From NCBI GenBank assembly GCA_028015205.1, contig CM051514.1:47818150-47882149 (forward strand): a DNA stretch of 64,000 nt. Reading direction: 5' to 3'. A model generated the notes under the pieces. It had not been told where the DNA came from. It saw only the letters and a program-made list of their open reading frames with translations, and did no database searches. The translations under genes were made by a program, and so were the position numbers. This document shows, piece by piece, positions 21,183-36,100 of the stretch. Source of the DNA: Mytilisepta virgata (lineage: Eukaryota > Mollusca > Bivalvia > Mytilida > Mytilidae). Positions within the stretch are counted from its first letter, which is position 1. Each line of letters begins with the position of its first letter.

Positions 21183-24100
21183 GTATGAAAATTGTTAAAG
21201 AAGGTTACAGAAAATTATTTCTGCTTTTACATGTATGTACGATTATAATAAAAAATCACTTGATTATAGCTAGAATAAGCAATATTCTAATGAATCGATT
21301 ATAAAATGTTATGATATGATTAATTGTAAATTTCTACTTTCACTTTTAGTTTAAACTTATTTATTTTAATATAGTGGATTTGGAAACAAGTTATACCAAC
21401 TTATACTAATCCCTCTCCACTTGGCGGGTGCGAGAGCGACCCCTATAGCACAGGGTTCGCACGGGTGCTTGAAAACCTGGAAAGTACTTGAAATTTAAAA
21501 TTGGAAATTAAGGCCTTGAAAGTACTTGAAATTCAAAGGAGGTCCTAGAAACTCCTTGAAAAACTGTGTTTTTGAAGAATCAAAAAAATTGGTTAAATTT
21601 TCTGTCATAAAAATGTTTTTAATTTGTTTTCAGATCACTCGGTCTCGCGTTTATCGGTATTTTTGTCAAGACTTTATATAAGTTTTGCGTATTTTCCCTT
21701 TTCTAAAAATAGCTACTTTTCTGTGAAACTGGTGCGTAGTAATTTCTGTGATGCGGTCAAGAAATAAATCTGACTTTGCGTAAAAAGTTTAGTAATTAAA
21801 CGATCCAGATTAATTTTTTGGTAACTTAAATTAACTTTAACTAATAAAACATTTTTCATTTATTTGATTAAATGTATTTTGCCGATGAATTTTAGTCACA
21901 GTGAGCAAACCAAACTGAAAGTAGTTCGAAGGAACGTTGATGACATGCCTGGGAAATGTAAATTCTCGGATGTATTGCTCTCTTACAATTACATATAGGT
22001 CATACCCATATGGATTTAAATTGTCCATATCTGATATCAGTTGATTTCTGGTCCTTGAAAATTTGGAAATTGGTCCTTTAAAGTCCTTGAAATGTCCTTG
22101 AATTTTGTAGTAAAAAATGTGTATGAACCCTGATAGCAGCATTTTAGCCTACTCTTTTTCGACATCTACAGAGGAGTCTTTAACATGTAAGGGTGTTGCT
22201 CTCCCTTAACACTGGACATCCGTTTTTTGCCCCCATCCGACTGAGTAACATCTTTTACCGGGATGGTATCGATAGGGCATCGCAAATTTGATCCCTGAAA
22301 TTTTCATCCAGAACGGGAATCGAACTGATGTGCTAACCATTACACCACGGCACCCTTATTACATGCATTTCTTTCACTTTTGATTCCTGTTTCTGCTGAC
22401 ATCATCAAGTTTAGTGTTTGGTTTTGTATCTCATTGAAAATGTGCATAAGAGCAATTTTTAAAACAATCTTACCCCGATAAAGTGTTTTAAAATGAAATA
22501 AGAGGTCAGTAAGACCGAATTTGCATCCAGAATCTTTGCTTACATTGTAATTTTGAATTTGAAAATAAGGTTTTGCATACTGCACATGTGTATATCGAAA
22601 GTATAAATGCTCAGTGCATAAATTTCACAACCAAGTATTGACAAAATCTGCACATTTAACTCTAGAAATTTAAGAGAACAGTTTTCATATTGTTCAGATT
22701 ATTAATCAATCATCAGTTGGTTGTGTATAAGCGATGATCGATTATGAAAATTCTTCGAATTCCCATCACAAAGAATAACTAGTGGTGTCCTGAATGATCG
22801 ATTATAATTGAAAATCAGGGAAATTCAACGTTTGATTAGAAATCCATGTAATTGATGATTCTACTTTCACTTTGCAAATGATGTCATCAGGTATATTGTA
22901 CATGTAGGGTTAATAGTTTAGTTTTTTAGTGAAAGTGTGATTTCAGTCCATCACTGGGAGATTGATTAACGAAGTTGAAACAAAACTTATTTTGAATATT
23001 TACATTCAAATTGTATGACATAATTTCCTGCCACTTTTGTTAATCTCTTACACTGTCCCTTTGTTTTTAGCACAATTAATGTTTGACTATCCTGACTTTT
23101 TGTTGTGTTTATGTTTGTGTTTTGTTCAAATAAGTCGAAATTTAATTGTTCTTTTTATGAAATGTACATGTAAGATACATGCATGTAGACTGTAGTAAAT
23201 ACCTTAAGATTCTGTCATATATACATGTGTATTAAATTAATTTGTACAATTTTTTTGTCAGATTTTGAACCAACATGTGACAATGCATCTACAGTTCAGA
23301 GCTCGGGTTTCTCACCGGCATCAGTTTCCCTAAGTACGAGCGTTTCATCATCATCTCCAAGTCAAAACGTCGAGTCGTCTGTTCTAGGAATGACATCTAG
23401 CCCATCGACTTTGGAAGCACATCAGAGTCCTGTTTGTTCTAACCCCAGTTCATCAACTCCATCATCTATGTCAAGTCCTTTACAAAATATAACAGTTACC
23501 AGTGATGTTTGCAATAGCGAGATAGCCTCATTAACAACTATATCACAGGGAAGCAGTAGTGCAAGTTCTGTAAACACAAATACTGTATCTACTACAGGAA
23601 ATAGACAGCAGAATGACTTAATTACATCATTTGCACAGAGTTTAATGACAAGTGCTAATCCAGAAGATGCTATAATAAGAGCAAAATATGAATTGCCACC
23701 TTCTCATAAATTTCCTTTGCAAGTGGCATCATCTGAAACTTATATATCAGCTGGTTCAGCACATTCCAGTATACCACACGGACCCCAGACTACTGTCCAG
23801 TCAGGACAACAGCCATTCCGACCTCAGTTTCCTCCATCACAGAAGGGTCCATTTCTACCTACCCAAGAAAGGAGTCCTCACGGAAGATCACTGTATGGGT
23901 CTCATGATAGTTATCAATCGCCTGGACAGCAAAATATACAGTCCCCTTTCAAACAGACATTTCAGGATAATGCCACTACATCCCAGGAGGGAAATAATCA
24001 AGAAGATGACGATTCGGAGGAAGAAGTTGATACTGGTTTTTGTCAATACTGCAACATCACATTCAATAATCCTGATGTAAGGCATTTATTGTATATTTAT

Positions 24101-27100
24101 AAATGTGGTTAAGTGATAATACTTGTTTTTTAAAAATTAAGTCTTTGTTATCCTTGTCAGTATACATTTTGTAGAAACAATATAAATCAGCCAGAAGTAC
24201 TTTTAAAATTCAATACATCCAAAAAAAATGACTTTTGGATAAAAGCAATAGACTGGGTGAAAAAAAAATACATTGCTCTGAATGCTTGCTGCTAGCTGAA
24301 AGGCAACCACCTCCCTGCCATTTTAAAATTTTTATTGTTTTACTGTTTCAGTCTTACTGGAAACACACTAGAGGAATACTCCATACACAAAAATTGATGG
24401 ATGCTGAAAAAAAGAAGAAAGAAGAAGGACAAAGATTTTTCCAAACTGAAACTGTAGACACTGGTAAATAAAAATGGAATTATCATATCTTAGGTTCAGA
24501 TATGTTACTTAAGATTACAGATTGTAGTCTTCCGACTTCCTGCTCCTTGGATTTATATAGCTTCTTACATTGTAATGAGTGGATTATCGGATTTCTCCAA
24601 TCGGGATAGTTAAATTGCGGAATTTCAAGCATGAGCCTTGGTGAGTGATTGAAATTCCATAATTTAACTATCAAGATTGGAAAAATCTGATAATCCACGG
24701 GTCATAATGTAAGACGCTGTTTCTCTAATTTTTAAAATGCTTAAAAAACATCATCATATTCTCCCAACATCTTCTCGTCACTATGGTCACCAGTACATGT
24801 ATGTATTCATGCGAATCTTGTATTGAAAGATATCTGACACTTGACAAGTAATTAGCAATCATAATAAATGCAAATTTTTATTAATTATAATTTTAAAACA
24901 ACGTCATTGTGGGGCCTCGGTGGCCGAGTGGTGTAGGTACTTCTACATGACTACTAATGATCACTAGCCTGTCAACCCTGAGGTTGTGAGTTCGAATCTC
25001 ATCTGTGGTGGGGTGTGTTTGACTCCGATCTTAATTTACAAGAATTGCCAATTTTCCTACCGAAGGTTGGTGGTTCTCTCTGGGTACTCCGACTTCCTTT
25101 ACCAATAAAACTGGCCACCGCGAAATAGCCAAATGTGTTGAAAACGGCATAAAACCCCAACTAATCTAAAGCAAACAATGTCATTGTTAAACACGGTAGA
25201 TTATTTCCATATGTCAGTTGTCGTTTAAACGGGAACTATTTTTCTAGCGGAATTTGTAATACACAACAGCTGTCACAGTGGCAGATGGAAAGGAACAAAA
25301 AGAAGAACAGGGCATGTTCAAATTGGACCCTTAATAATAAATCCTATCTGCCAGATTTTTGGGGCAGTTTTTTCTGCCCTTATGCTACCACTCAGTTTGG
25401 CCATGGTTTGGCTTTGGAGCTTATAAACAACATCATCGTGTTTGTTATGTAAGAAAAATTTTTGAAGACCAATCATATTCAGAGAATAAAAAACTCACTA
25501 GTGAGATTATCAATTTTTCCAACACAGTTTGAGAGACTGTTAAATTGAATTTCCAAGATACATGTAGGGATTTATATTGAAATGGAGTTTTTATTATACC
25601 CCTACTCTAAAAGTGGGGGCTATATTGCATTCATATCTGAATTTTTGTTTGATCAGTAAAAAAAACCTCAGAATTTCATGGCATGTCAGCAATTAACATT
25701 TCTTAAGCATGAAGTATAAGGCACACAAATCGAGCTTCTTGAGATACATGTAGCTGTTCAGAATAGTTGATGGTTATGTATATTCCAGGTCCAAAGTTTG
25801 AAAAGAGGGACGATAGTGGTAGAAGAATCCTGTCTGCCGAGGAAAGAAGAAATAATGCTGTAGAGAAGAAGTCTATACAAGATAGATTGCAGAATATAAT
25901 GGAGTCTGGTACTGAGGACCAATTTGAAAGGGACGATACTGCGTATGATTTTAATAAAAGTAATTGGATGGATGTAGACACACAAATGAAACCGAAAATA
26001 CCAGCTAAAGATAAAGATCTTAATCCTAGTGATGTTGGCAAGGAACAGTTTCCAGATGAATTTTACTGCGAGGTAATGTATACACAATAAAAGTTAGTTA
26101 CAGTTAATTAATTTATTTCCGAGGTATAGTTTTTTGTAGATTACTGAAATTTAGTCATTATAATTAGATTTGTAGTGATTGCACAATAAAATATATACAT
26201 TTTATTGAATTCTATTTTAAGTTTAATGTCTTGTTCTGCTTAGTTTATTATATCTTTTTATGCCCCGCCACGAATCTGGCTGGGGCATATAGATTTACCT
26301 TTATCAATCCCGATTCGGTCAGGTTTTGTGTTTAGCTTCATTTCTAAGAAACCTATAGTAATATATCAATGATATTTCACCACTACACTCTTCTTGTATA
26401 GTACAACGCAGTTCAGCAACACTTGGGTCGCTATGACCTACATTTCATGCTTCAGTGACTTTGGTTTAGTTTTGTGTTTAGGTTCATTTCTCAGAAACCT
26501 ATAGTAATAGTTCAGTGATATTTCACCACTACAGTTCTCTTGTATAGTACAATGTAGTTCAACACTTGGGTCGCTATGACAAACATTTCATGATTCAGTG
26601 ACTTTGGTTAAGTTTTGCGTTTAGCTCCATTTCTCAGAAACCTATAGTAATAAATCAATGATATTTCACCACTATAGTCCTCTTGTATAGTACAACGCAG
26701 TTCAGCAACACCTGGGTCGCTATGACCTACATTTCATGCTTCAGTGACTTTGGTTAAGTTTTGTGTTTAGGTTAATTTCTCAGAAACCTATCGTAATAAT
26801 AATATCAGTGATATTTCACCACTACAGTTCTCTTGTATAGTACAATGCAGTTCAGCAACTCTTGGGTCGCTATGACGTACATATCATGCTTCAGTGACTT
26901 CGGTTTAGTTTTGTGGTTAGGTTCATTTCTCAGAAACCTATAGTAATATATCAATGATATTTCACCACTAAAGTCCTCTTGTTTTGTAAAACATAGTTCA
27001 GCCAAATTGGGCTGTTTTTAGGCCGGGACATCCGTGTGTTATAGACACATTTTCTAGTTTTTTAATTCTTTGAATTATACATGTATCCTAGTAGCATTTG

Positions 27101-30100
27101 TTTGTTATGTTCCATTCTCTTGAGTTTGTCTTTCGGATTTAAATGTTACGGAATTTTTCCACTGTTTTGTCGCCTAGGTATTCTTTTGCTGATATTTGAA
27201 TGAAACATTGTTAATAAGTCATAATAAAAATGATCAGGCCAGGGTAAGGACCTTCTAGTATGAAACAAAATAAATAAAAGACAAAATGAAAATACTCAAA
27301 TGATAATAATCTCTGATGAGCTGTTGAGCAAGCTTAGACATAAACCAGAACATAAACACAAACATGAAAATAAAAGGCTCAAAGTTTCAGCTAAATATCC
27401 TTGATCTGGATAGCACTTAAAGAGATGTTTAGGTCAAGATTGAAAATTGCTTGCCCTTCTCCAGCTCACCATATTTTTGACTGGGTAGGTAGGTAAGTAA
27501 TATTTTCTTTTATTCATGACTTGTTGTCACCTCTTGTATAAATGTCAGACATACTGGAACTCAGATTATTTTGTTTCTCTTTACTGTCGATACACATGAA
27601 GTGTAACATAGAACTGCTAATCAGCAAGATCTTTAAAGACATGACCTTTCCAATTATATACACTTTTGACATTGATCAAAATATGTAAACTAAGGAAACA
27701 TGTCATACATACATGTAAAATACACACTGCCACATGAAATCAAATTTTTTTCAATTACTTTTTCATTATCAAATAAAAAATTTTGGGTCAGGCAAAATCT
27801 GTTAAGTCTGTAGGGAAACGGCAAACAAAATGTAATTTTTGGCCTTACTGTTCAAAATCTCATCATATGATGAAATTTATTATGAAGTTTTTTTTACAGA
27901 AATGTGATGTTAGATGCACTGGTGCTGTTACCTACAAGATGCATGTAGAGGGAAACAAGCACAAGTTGGTACGTATAGAAACCAGTTTGGTGAACTGTGA
28001 GCTTGTTACATTCAGAAATATAATTACAAACATAAAAAAAATTGACAGACAGTAACAAAGATATAAAAAAAAAGAAAACATAAAAATAATCTATATCGAA
28101 ATATTTTACTGATCAAAAACAAACAAATTGAAAGCATTTTAAAAATTCATGATGCATTTGTAGCATGAATATTTCTGATTCTGTTTTTCCTACAAAAAAA
28201 ACAAGATGTGAAGATAAAAGACTTAAATCTGTATAATTTCAGAAAAATTTAGAAAACACTGTGAAGTGAATATTAACACCAATAAGATATTTTTTAAACA
28301 CATCTAAAACACTAAATAATAAAAGGACTCATAAAACACTTGAAAAAATGAAAGCAAAGAATGAAAAGCTTTTAACAACAATAAGATAAAACACTATAAG
28401 AGTGGGAAGTTCCTTTATTAAAAGATTATGTGATATAAATATACTTACAATATAAAAAATATTAAAATTACAAAAAAACAACAACAAAAAAACTAATAAG
28501 AATAAAAGTATTTCTAAGATAAGAAAAAAGTAAAAACATTTTTAAGAATGAAAGTAAGCATCAAAGCTTTAGGAACACTTATTTAAAAGCTGTAAGGCCA
28601 ATTGAAGTGAATTGATGGATTTTTATCACTTCCTGCTTCTAAAATTCATCCATCCTTCCAAACAAATTTTCTTATTATCAGTAACAAAGTTAAGATTCCA
28701 AGAATTTTTCCAGGTCCTCTGGAAATGAATGTACATTTGTTGGTTAACTTCCAGCTTGAATTTCATGCTTTTGGCAGTTATAATTTGACTTGTGTCTGGC
28801 ATAAAAAATGAATCATCCCAACCACCCCATTTTTCTTGGAAAAGGTGGATGAAAATCAAGTTTTATTCAAATAATATAAAAAAAATTAAAATTGTTCAGT
28901 TATTCATACTATTACCTGCAGTATGAATAGTACCTTTTTATAAGAAAAACAAATCTTACGAATTTTAATTATAATTATTTTAATGGTAAGGATTTGAAAA
29001 AAAAACAAATACCACATGCTAAATGCCAAAATATTTGTAGTAACTTTAGAATGTAGATTTTAGAACTGTAAAACTGTATGGATGACAGACTTGTATAAAG
29101 AAGGTAAAATAGCCTTCCAATAATTTTAAGAACTAAATGTGAATGAAAATTGTAAGAATGATATTTCATAAGCTTTGGGACAAAAATTCATTCTGACGTT
29201 TGAAAACATGAAATAAGTCTTCTGAATATTTAAAAATATCTACATGTATACATTTAAAGCTGGTTATATAAACGACAAGACAGAATTTGGAAGAAAAGTA
29301 TTGTTATTGTAAAGGGGATTATATTAATCATGCATGAAATGTAGCCTCAGACTAAGAGACATATCTCAGTTATCCCCCTTTAAGAGACTATTAAAGGGAG
29401 ATAATTTTGCTCCCTTTTGTTAAGTTAATGACTGTTCTTAATTAAAACAATACATGAAAACAGGAACATCCAAAGTTTTTGAAAAAGATATTAATAAGTT
29501 TTTCCACAAAATCAAATGAAAGAATACCAATTTTTTAAAAGTGTGAAGTTCTCCAAAACAGAGAAAAAGTACTTGAGTAGCATTTCTTACACAAGTGGAA
29601 GAAGTCCTTATATTGTTCAAAGAAGAATGTATAAACCTCTTTCATGTCTAAATTGTGATTTTTCGTAACATTGAAGAAAGAATTGACATTCCTTTGGCAG
29701 ATCTCAAGCTATCAACCTTTTCAATAAAGCTGAATTATATATAAATGAATTAAAGTTTGATTTGGTATCTACACGTATTAGCATTATGAGACATTGCGTT
29801 ATATGAGCTGTCTTATTTTAGATATAAAATATGGAATTATGAAGGAAAGCTAAAAGTTTAAAGAAATTTAATAAAATAATTGGAAAGCTGAATTATATAT
29901 GAATGAATTAAAGTTTGATTTGGTATCTACACATATTAGCATTATGAGACATTGCGTTATATGAGCTGTCTTATTTTAGATATAAAATTTAAGAAATTCC
30001 TTATGTTATGATGTGAAATGTCCCAGCCTTGGACAAAGCTTGTACAGTAAACCTCAGTATAAATGGCACCTATTCAAAAAGTTACATGTTTACCTTGGTG

Positions 30101-33100
30101 CCCTTTACATATAGGTGACTGTATATACTATTATGTAAAATGCAATGGAAATTAACTCTACAGTAGTACCCTTATTATTATTTTATTTCTGGTGCAAAAG
30201 AAAAGTGCCATGATTATGAAGGTGATCTCTTAAGAAAGATTCTGTTTTTTGTGAGAGATTCAAAAGGGAATTATTTCATACTTTTTCCCTACGTAACAGC
30301 TTGTAAACTATTGGGGGCCTCGGTAGTTCATCATGAATGCTAATGATCACTATCCTGTCAAAATTGAGGTTGTGAGTCCGAATAAAAACTGCTGCTGCGA
30401 AATAGCCAAATGTGCTGAAAATGGTATAAAACCCAGGCATCATATTCATTATCATATCAGCATATCTTGTCCTGATATGCACTTAATGGTTGCCGATGGA
30501 CATTAATAATTCATTCATCCATCAATCCTAATAGAAACCAAAGCATACACAAGTCTTGTATTGAACATTGTTTCATTAACATGATTTCATTAAGAAAGTA
30601 TATATAAATATACATCACAAAATCTTAAAAGCATTTGATCAATTTTAAAAACCGAAAGATAACTAGAAAAATGATAATATGCAAATGCATGAAAAAACTG
30701 GAAAATATGAAAAAAACATCATTTTAAAAACCCTTTTTCTTACCAGTAAATGTGTTTTTAACCATATTTCCAAAAAAAAAAATATAAAATTTCTTTTTTA
30801 AATCTTTATACCGCAACTTTTAATGTTTAAAATACAATTAAACTTGATGTGAACAACACAAAGTATATTTGTAAAATAACAAGTTGAAAAAAAACAGAAA
30901 ATATAAAAATTGTCGGGTATCTCAATTAACCAAGTTACCCTTGGCAGAAAATAAAATAACCTCCCTTTCCCCCTTTGGACTTAATGGGGTAATTACAATT
31001 GACTCCCCTTGGAAACGTAATGGAGATATCTGAAACATGATTATGTGATAATGTATTGCGAACAGTATTCTGTGTATAGCATATAGCTTCCTGGTTTGTT
31101 GATTCTATGTAGCACTGGACATCAACAAATTTAAGTTCACATACAGACGTCATGGACTTCTTGATAATTATACCCATGCTGTAAAGGAGAGGGGGGTATA
31201 CTGTTTTACCCTTGTGGTTCCGTCTGTACGTGAATCCTTACGTCTATCTGTAACGAAAGTTTTCGTCACACTTTTCTGTGCAACTACTCATCACAGCCTT
31301 CTATAGGTACACCATATTGTGAGATGCGTTTTCAGACCAAGGCAACATCAACTTCCTGTTTGCTGACTTCATTTATTGAAAGGTATCACTAGACTGAGTA
31401 TGGCTCACAGTACATCTTGTTTCTGTCTTCTTGAGCCAAATTTCTGATACAATTAGAAGATAGCTGTATCTAGACTTTATGTATTGTGTAAGGATCTGTC
31501 TGTAAATTGGAAATGCTTCTTGATATGGCCCTCTACAGAAAAAGTATATAACTTAAGTAATATGATACATGTATTATTACATGGTTATTGTGTCGCCTGT
31601 GTTATATAGAGGTGACATATAGGGATGACTATCCGTCCTTGTCGTCAGCGTCGCAAAATAATTTCTGTCACATTTTTCTCAGGAACCACACATGCCAGCT
31701 TCCTGATATTTGGCTTAGAGCATCAGAATGGAGAACTTTATCGTGTATGGCAGTTTCAAATGTGTCGCTTGTCCACTTCCTGTTTGACGGAACTTAGAAT
31801 ATTTTTGAGATAGAAAAATATCTATGACATTTTTCTCAGGAACCACACTAGCCAGCTTCCTGATATTGGTCATAGAGCATCAGTATGGAGAACTTTATCG
31901 TGCAAGGCAATTTCGAAATTGTCACATTTCCACTTCCTGTTTGACATAACTTTGAATATTTTTGTGATAGAAAAATTTCTGTCACATTTTTCACAGGAAC
32001 CACGCTAACCAGCTTCCTAATAAATCAGCATCAGTATGGAGAAGTACACAGGTGACACATTTCTTCCCTGGAAGACTTACCACTAAGTTTCTGTATTGGC
32101 CTTGTTGTTATTAGTCCGAAGCCAAAGGCCAATACAGCTGGCTGAGGACAAATAACAAGGCCAGTACAAAAATAACCATGGAATGATATCTTTATTAGTT
32201 AGATACTTTTCACAATGCATAGTCTTGATGATTTTTATTAAAATTGTAAGTATATAAGCGATTTAAAAACGGAAAATGTAATGAAAGATATTTTCAGTCA
32301 GATATAACAATGAATAACTTATAATTATCGATTTTAAAGCACCTACCTTCAAATAGGATCAGGCATTTTTCTTTAATTACAACCCATACATAAAAATATA
32401 GGCACTATACGTAATTTAAACATTTCAGAGTTCTAGTATGTATTCAAACTAAAGTCTAGAGACAATTGACTCATCCTATACAAGGTACAAGTCCGCCAAT
32501 GCAATACACCGAAAAATTGGCTGGTTCTTGCTTTATTGGTCGAGTTAATGATTCTGTATTAAAAGGGCAGTTTTAGTGGTATTGAAGACAATAATGCACC
32601 AGTTAATTTATAATATAGGGTTATAGAATGGGTTTTTAACCGGATTTTCATAGGAAAATATCGGTTATTAAATTGGTGATGTACAGCGGGCGGGCGGGCG
32701 GCCGGGCGGCTGCCAAACAGTGTCCGTGCAATAACTTATGAACTGTTCAACCAAAGCTTTTCAAATTTTAATATGTTGTTACTGATGACAAAATGGAGGT
32801 CAAGTTCGATATTGACGATTTTCACTTTCACCGTTCAAGAGTTATGGTTCTTGAAAGATTGAAAAATGGCTTTTCCAGTGGTGTCCGTGTGATAACTTAT
32901 GAACTGTTCAACCAAAGCTTTTCAAATTTTAATATGTTGTTACTGATGACAAAATGGAGGTCGAGTTCGATATTGACGATTTTCACTTTCACCGTTCAAG
33001 AGTTATGGTTCTTGAAAGATTGAAAAATGGCTTTTCCAGTGGTGTCCATGTGATAACTTATGAACTGTTCAACCAAAGCTTTTCAAATTTTAATATGTTG

Positions 33101-36100
33101 TTACTGATGACAAAATGGAGGTCAAGTTCGATATTGACGATTTTCACTTTCACCATTCAGGAGTTATGGTTCTTGAAAGATTGAAAAATGGCTTTTCCAG
33201 TGGTGTCCGTGTGATAACTTATGAACTGTTCAACCAAAGCTTTTCAAATTTTAATATGTTGTTACTGATGACAAAATGGAGGTCAAGTTCGATATTGACG
33301 ATTTCCACTTTCACCGTTCCGATATTGACGATTTTCACTTTAACCGTTCAGGAGTTATGGTTCTAAAAAATTGAAAAAAGGCAGTTCAAGTCTCAAAAAT
33401 TCCAATATTTGTCACTTACTATAAATAGGAGGTCAAGATTGATTTTTGCCTTTCCATTTCTGAACCCTACAAAACCCTACAAAAATTCATTTATATTTCT
33501 TTACTTCATCCTGTTTGGGAATCCAGATTTGCAAACATCATTTCCATGCAGGAAAATCCGGTTTGCTGTCATTCGACAGCCTCTTGTTTCATATTGGTCC
33601 CGTGTAACGTCCAAGGACAGCTATCTGAGGCCCAATACAACTTGTTCGAATAGACTAAAAACAAAATTACAGTCAATCCTTATAATTTAATTCCAATGGA
33701 TGTTATGACATTTAAAATGCTGGGATTCCCTTTAATGACATCATAGTGAAAACAAAAATTTAGTCTTATGATATGATAGATGAAAAAAATTTGACCGAGC
33801 TTTGACGCATTATAGAAGTGTAGAAGGTTGCGGGTTCAATTGCCAGCCTGGTCAAACCAAAGACAGTAAAATTGGTATTAGCTGCTTCTCCACAAACACA
33901 CAACATCTAGGAGTAAGAGCAAAGGACTGGTCGGCTCAGAGTCAGTATAATGTGTCTGATTGGGGTGATATTCTTCCTTTCAGACATTTACCTCTTGAGC
34001 TGGCACCTTAAAAATCCGGCTCAGCGTGTCTGTCTAGTATTAAGCAGTGATTATATGAATATCATATCAACATGTTCTCGTCCTGAAATGCTCCTAATGA
34101 TTGCCACTGGACGTTAAACAATAATTCATCCATCCAATCACCTTTATTTCATGTTACTTATAAGTGTGATTAGAAAGGTATCTTTAATTAACATTCTTTT
34201 GCACATATAAATTAAAAGAAAGAGTTCAGTAAAAAAAAAATCCATTCGTTTGAATATTTCCATGTCAGTTTTATATAATTGCATACATTTATTTCCTTCC
34301 TGTTAGAGTAATCTCTTTTCACCCATTAAAAAAAGTTTTAAAAACAATGCAGGCAGATATTTTGTCCTTAGGATTCCAAAAGTTTTATGTTGTCTATGCA
34401 TTAAAGGTGTTTGGTAAAAATGTAAAGTTTTAATGAAAGGGTAGTATTCAGTATACAAAATCATATAGAGATGTTTTTGTTATACTTTTATACCGTTAAA
34501 AAATAGGATTAATCCCCTGTTAGTTTATGGCCACAATTACACAGCAGTATGTGTAAATTTTTACTGATTTATTTATCGAGAATTATGATGTTTACACAGT
34601 TTTAATGTAAGCATATTTAATTAATTAATATGAATACAAATGAAGCCAATATTTACAATTTTTGTCACTGTTTTTTGTAAGGTATGCAAAATTTTTGGCA
34701 GATATTTTGGCTAGATACAATTTATTTCTAAAGAGATTGATTTTCACTTACCAAAGAAACTAAATGATAAAATATCTTAAGTTGACATTTGAGGAGTATA
34801 CTGTTGCAGTAAAACGATATCTTTCTCATGAATGAAAATTACTACATCTTTTAGCTCACCAGGCCTAAAATGCCATGTGAGCTATTGCCATCACTTTGCG
34901 TCCGTCCGTCCATCCGTCCGTCTGTTAACTTTTCACATTTCAATCTTCTTCTCCAAAACCCCATGGCCAATTGAAACCAAACTTGGTGGAGATGTTCAGT
35001 GGATGGTCCTTTACAAAGTTTATGTTTTTGGTTCTGATCCAAAATTCAACATGGCTGCCAGGGCCATTTATGCACTCTGATTGGCTGAAATTTCAAAAAT
35101 CTTCTCTGAAACTACAAAAGCAATTGAATTGTTATATTGCAGGAATGATCATTACATGGTCCTCTACAAAGTTTATGTTTTTTGTGCTGATCTGAAATCC
35201 GAGATGGCCACCACCACGGGATACATTTAACATAGGATCCTATGGGAAATACATACAAACACCTTTTTGTCAGAAACCCGTTTGACAAATAGAAGTAATA
35301 TTATGCCTGAATGATCAGATAATGGTCCCTAACAAAATGGATGTTTTTTGGTGCCGATCTGAAATTTAAAAACATGGCTGCCAGGGCCATTTATGCACTC
35401 TGATTGGCTGAAATTTAAAAAATCATCTTCTCTGAAACTACAAAAGAAATTGATTTGTTATATTGCAGGAACGATCCTTACATGGTCCTCTACAAAGTTT
35501 ATGTTTTTGTGCTGAAATCCAAGATGGCCGCCACCACATGATACATTTAACATAGGATCCTATGGGAAATACATACAAATATCTTTTTCCCAGAAAACAT
35601 TTGACAGATAGAAGTAATATTATACCTGAATGAGCAGATAATGGTCCCTAACAAAATGGATGTTTTTAGTGCCGATCCGAAATTCAAAAACATGGCTGCC
35701 AGGGCCATTTATGCACTCTGATTGGCTGAAATTTCAAAAATCTACTGCTCTTAAACTACAAAATCAATTGAATTGTTACATTGCAGGAATGATCCTTACA
35801 TGGTCCTCTACCAACTTTATTAGCTCACCTGACCCAAAGGGTGAAGTGAACTATTCTCATCACTTGGCGTCTGTCGTCATCCATTAACTTTTACAAAAAT
35901 CTCCTCTGAAACTACTGGGGCAAATGGAACCAAACTTGGCCATAATCATCATTAGGTTATTTAGTTTGAAAAATGTGTCTGATGACCCCGCCTGCCAACC
36001 TGGCTGACATGGCTAAAAATAGAACATAGGGGTAAACTAGAGGTTTTGTCTTATATCTCAAAAACTAAAGCATTTAGAGCAAAACTGATGGGGTAAAAAT

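Larger units (their letters stand above)
21183..23261 (+). other. Zinc-finger gene, intron 1
   Basis: GT-AG intron with a hAT-like MITE at 21451-22132 and a SINE B copy at 22184-22357. The rest (22358-23261) is AT-rich. It includes paired GATCGATTAT motifs at 22735-22805 that may belong to another decayed element. Confidence 0.6.
24464..25788 (+). other. Zinc-finger gene, intron 3
   Basis: Contains a foldback element (24564-24713), a full-length SINE A (24911-25176) and the 5' end of a Helentron-like element of family F6 (25595-25680). Confidence 0.7.

Noticed and set aside
24911..25000. Possible genuine tRNA gene (A-box and B-box present)
   Set aside because: The body downstream and the 11-bp flanking duplication show it is a SINE; the arms do not form a full cloverleaf by eye, and similar copies occur five more times.
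32793..33366. Three overlapping plus-strand frames of 76-83 codons with the same start
   Set aside because: They are the 161-bp units of the F4 element read repeatedly, not a gene family.
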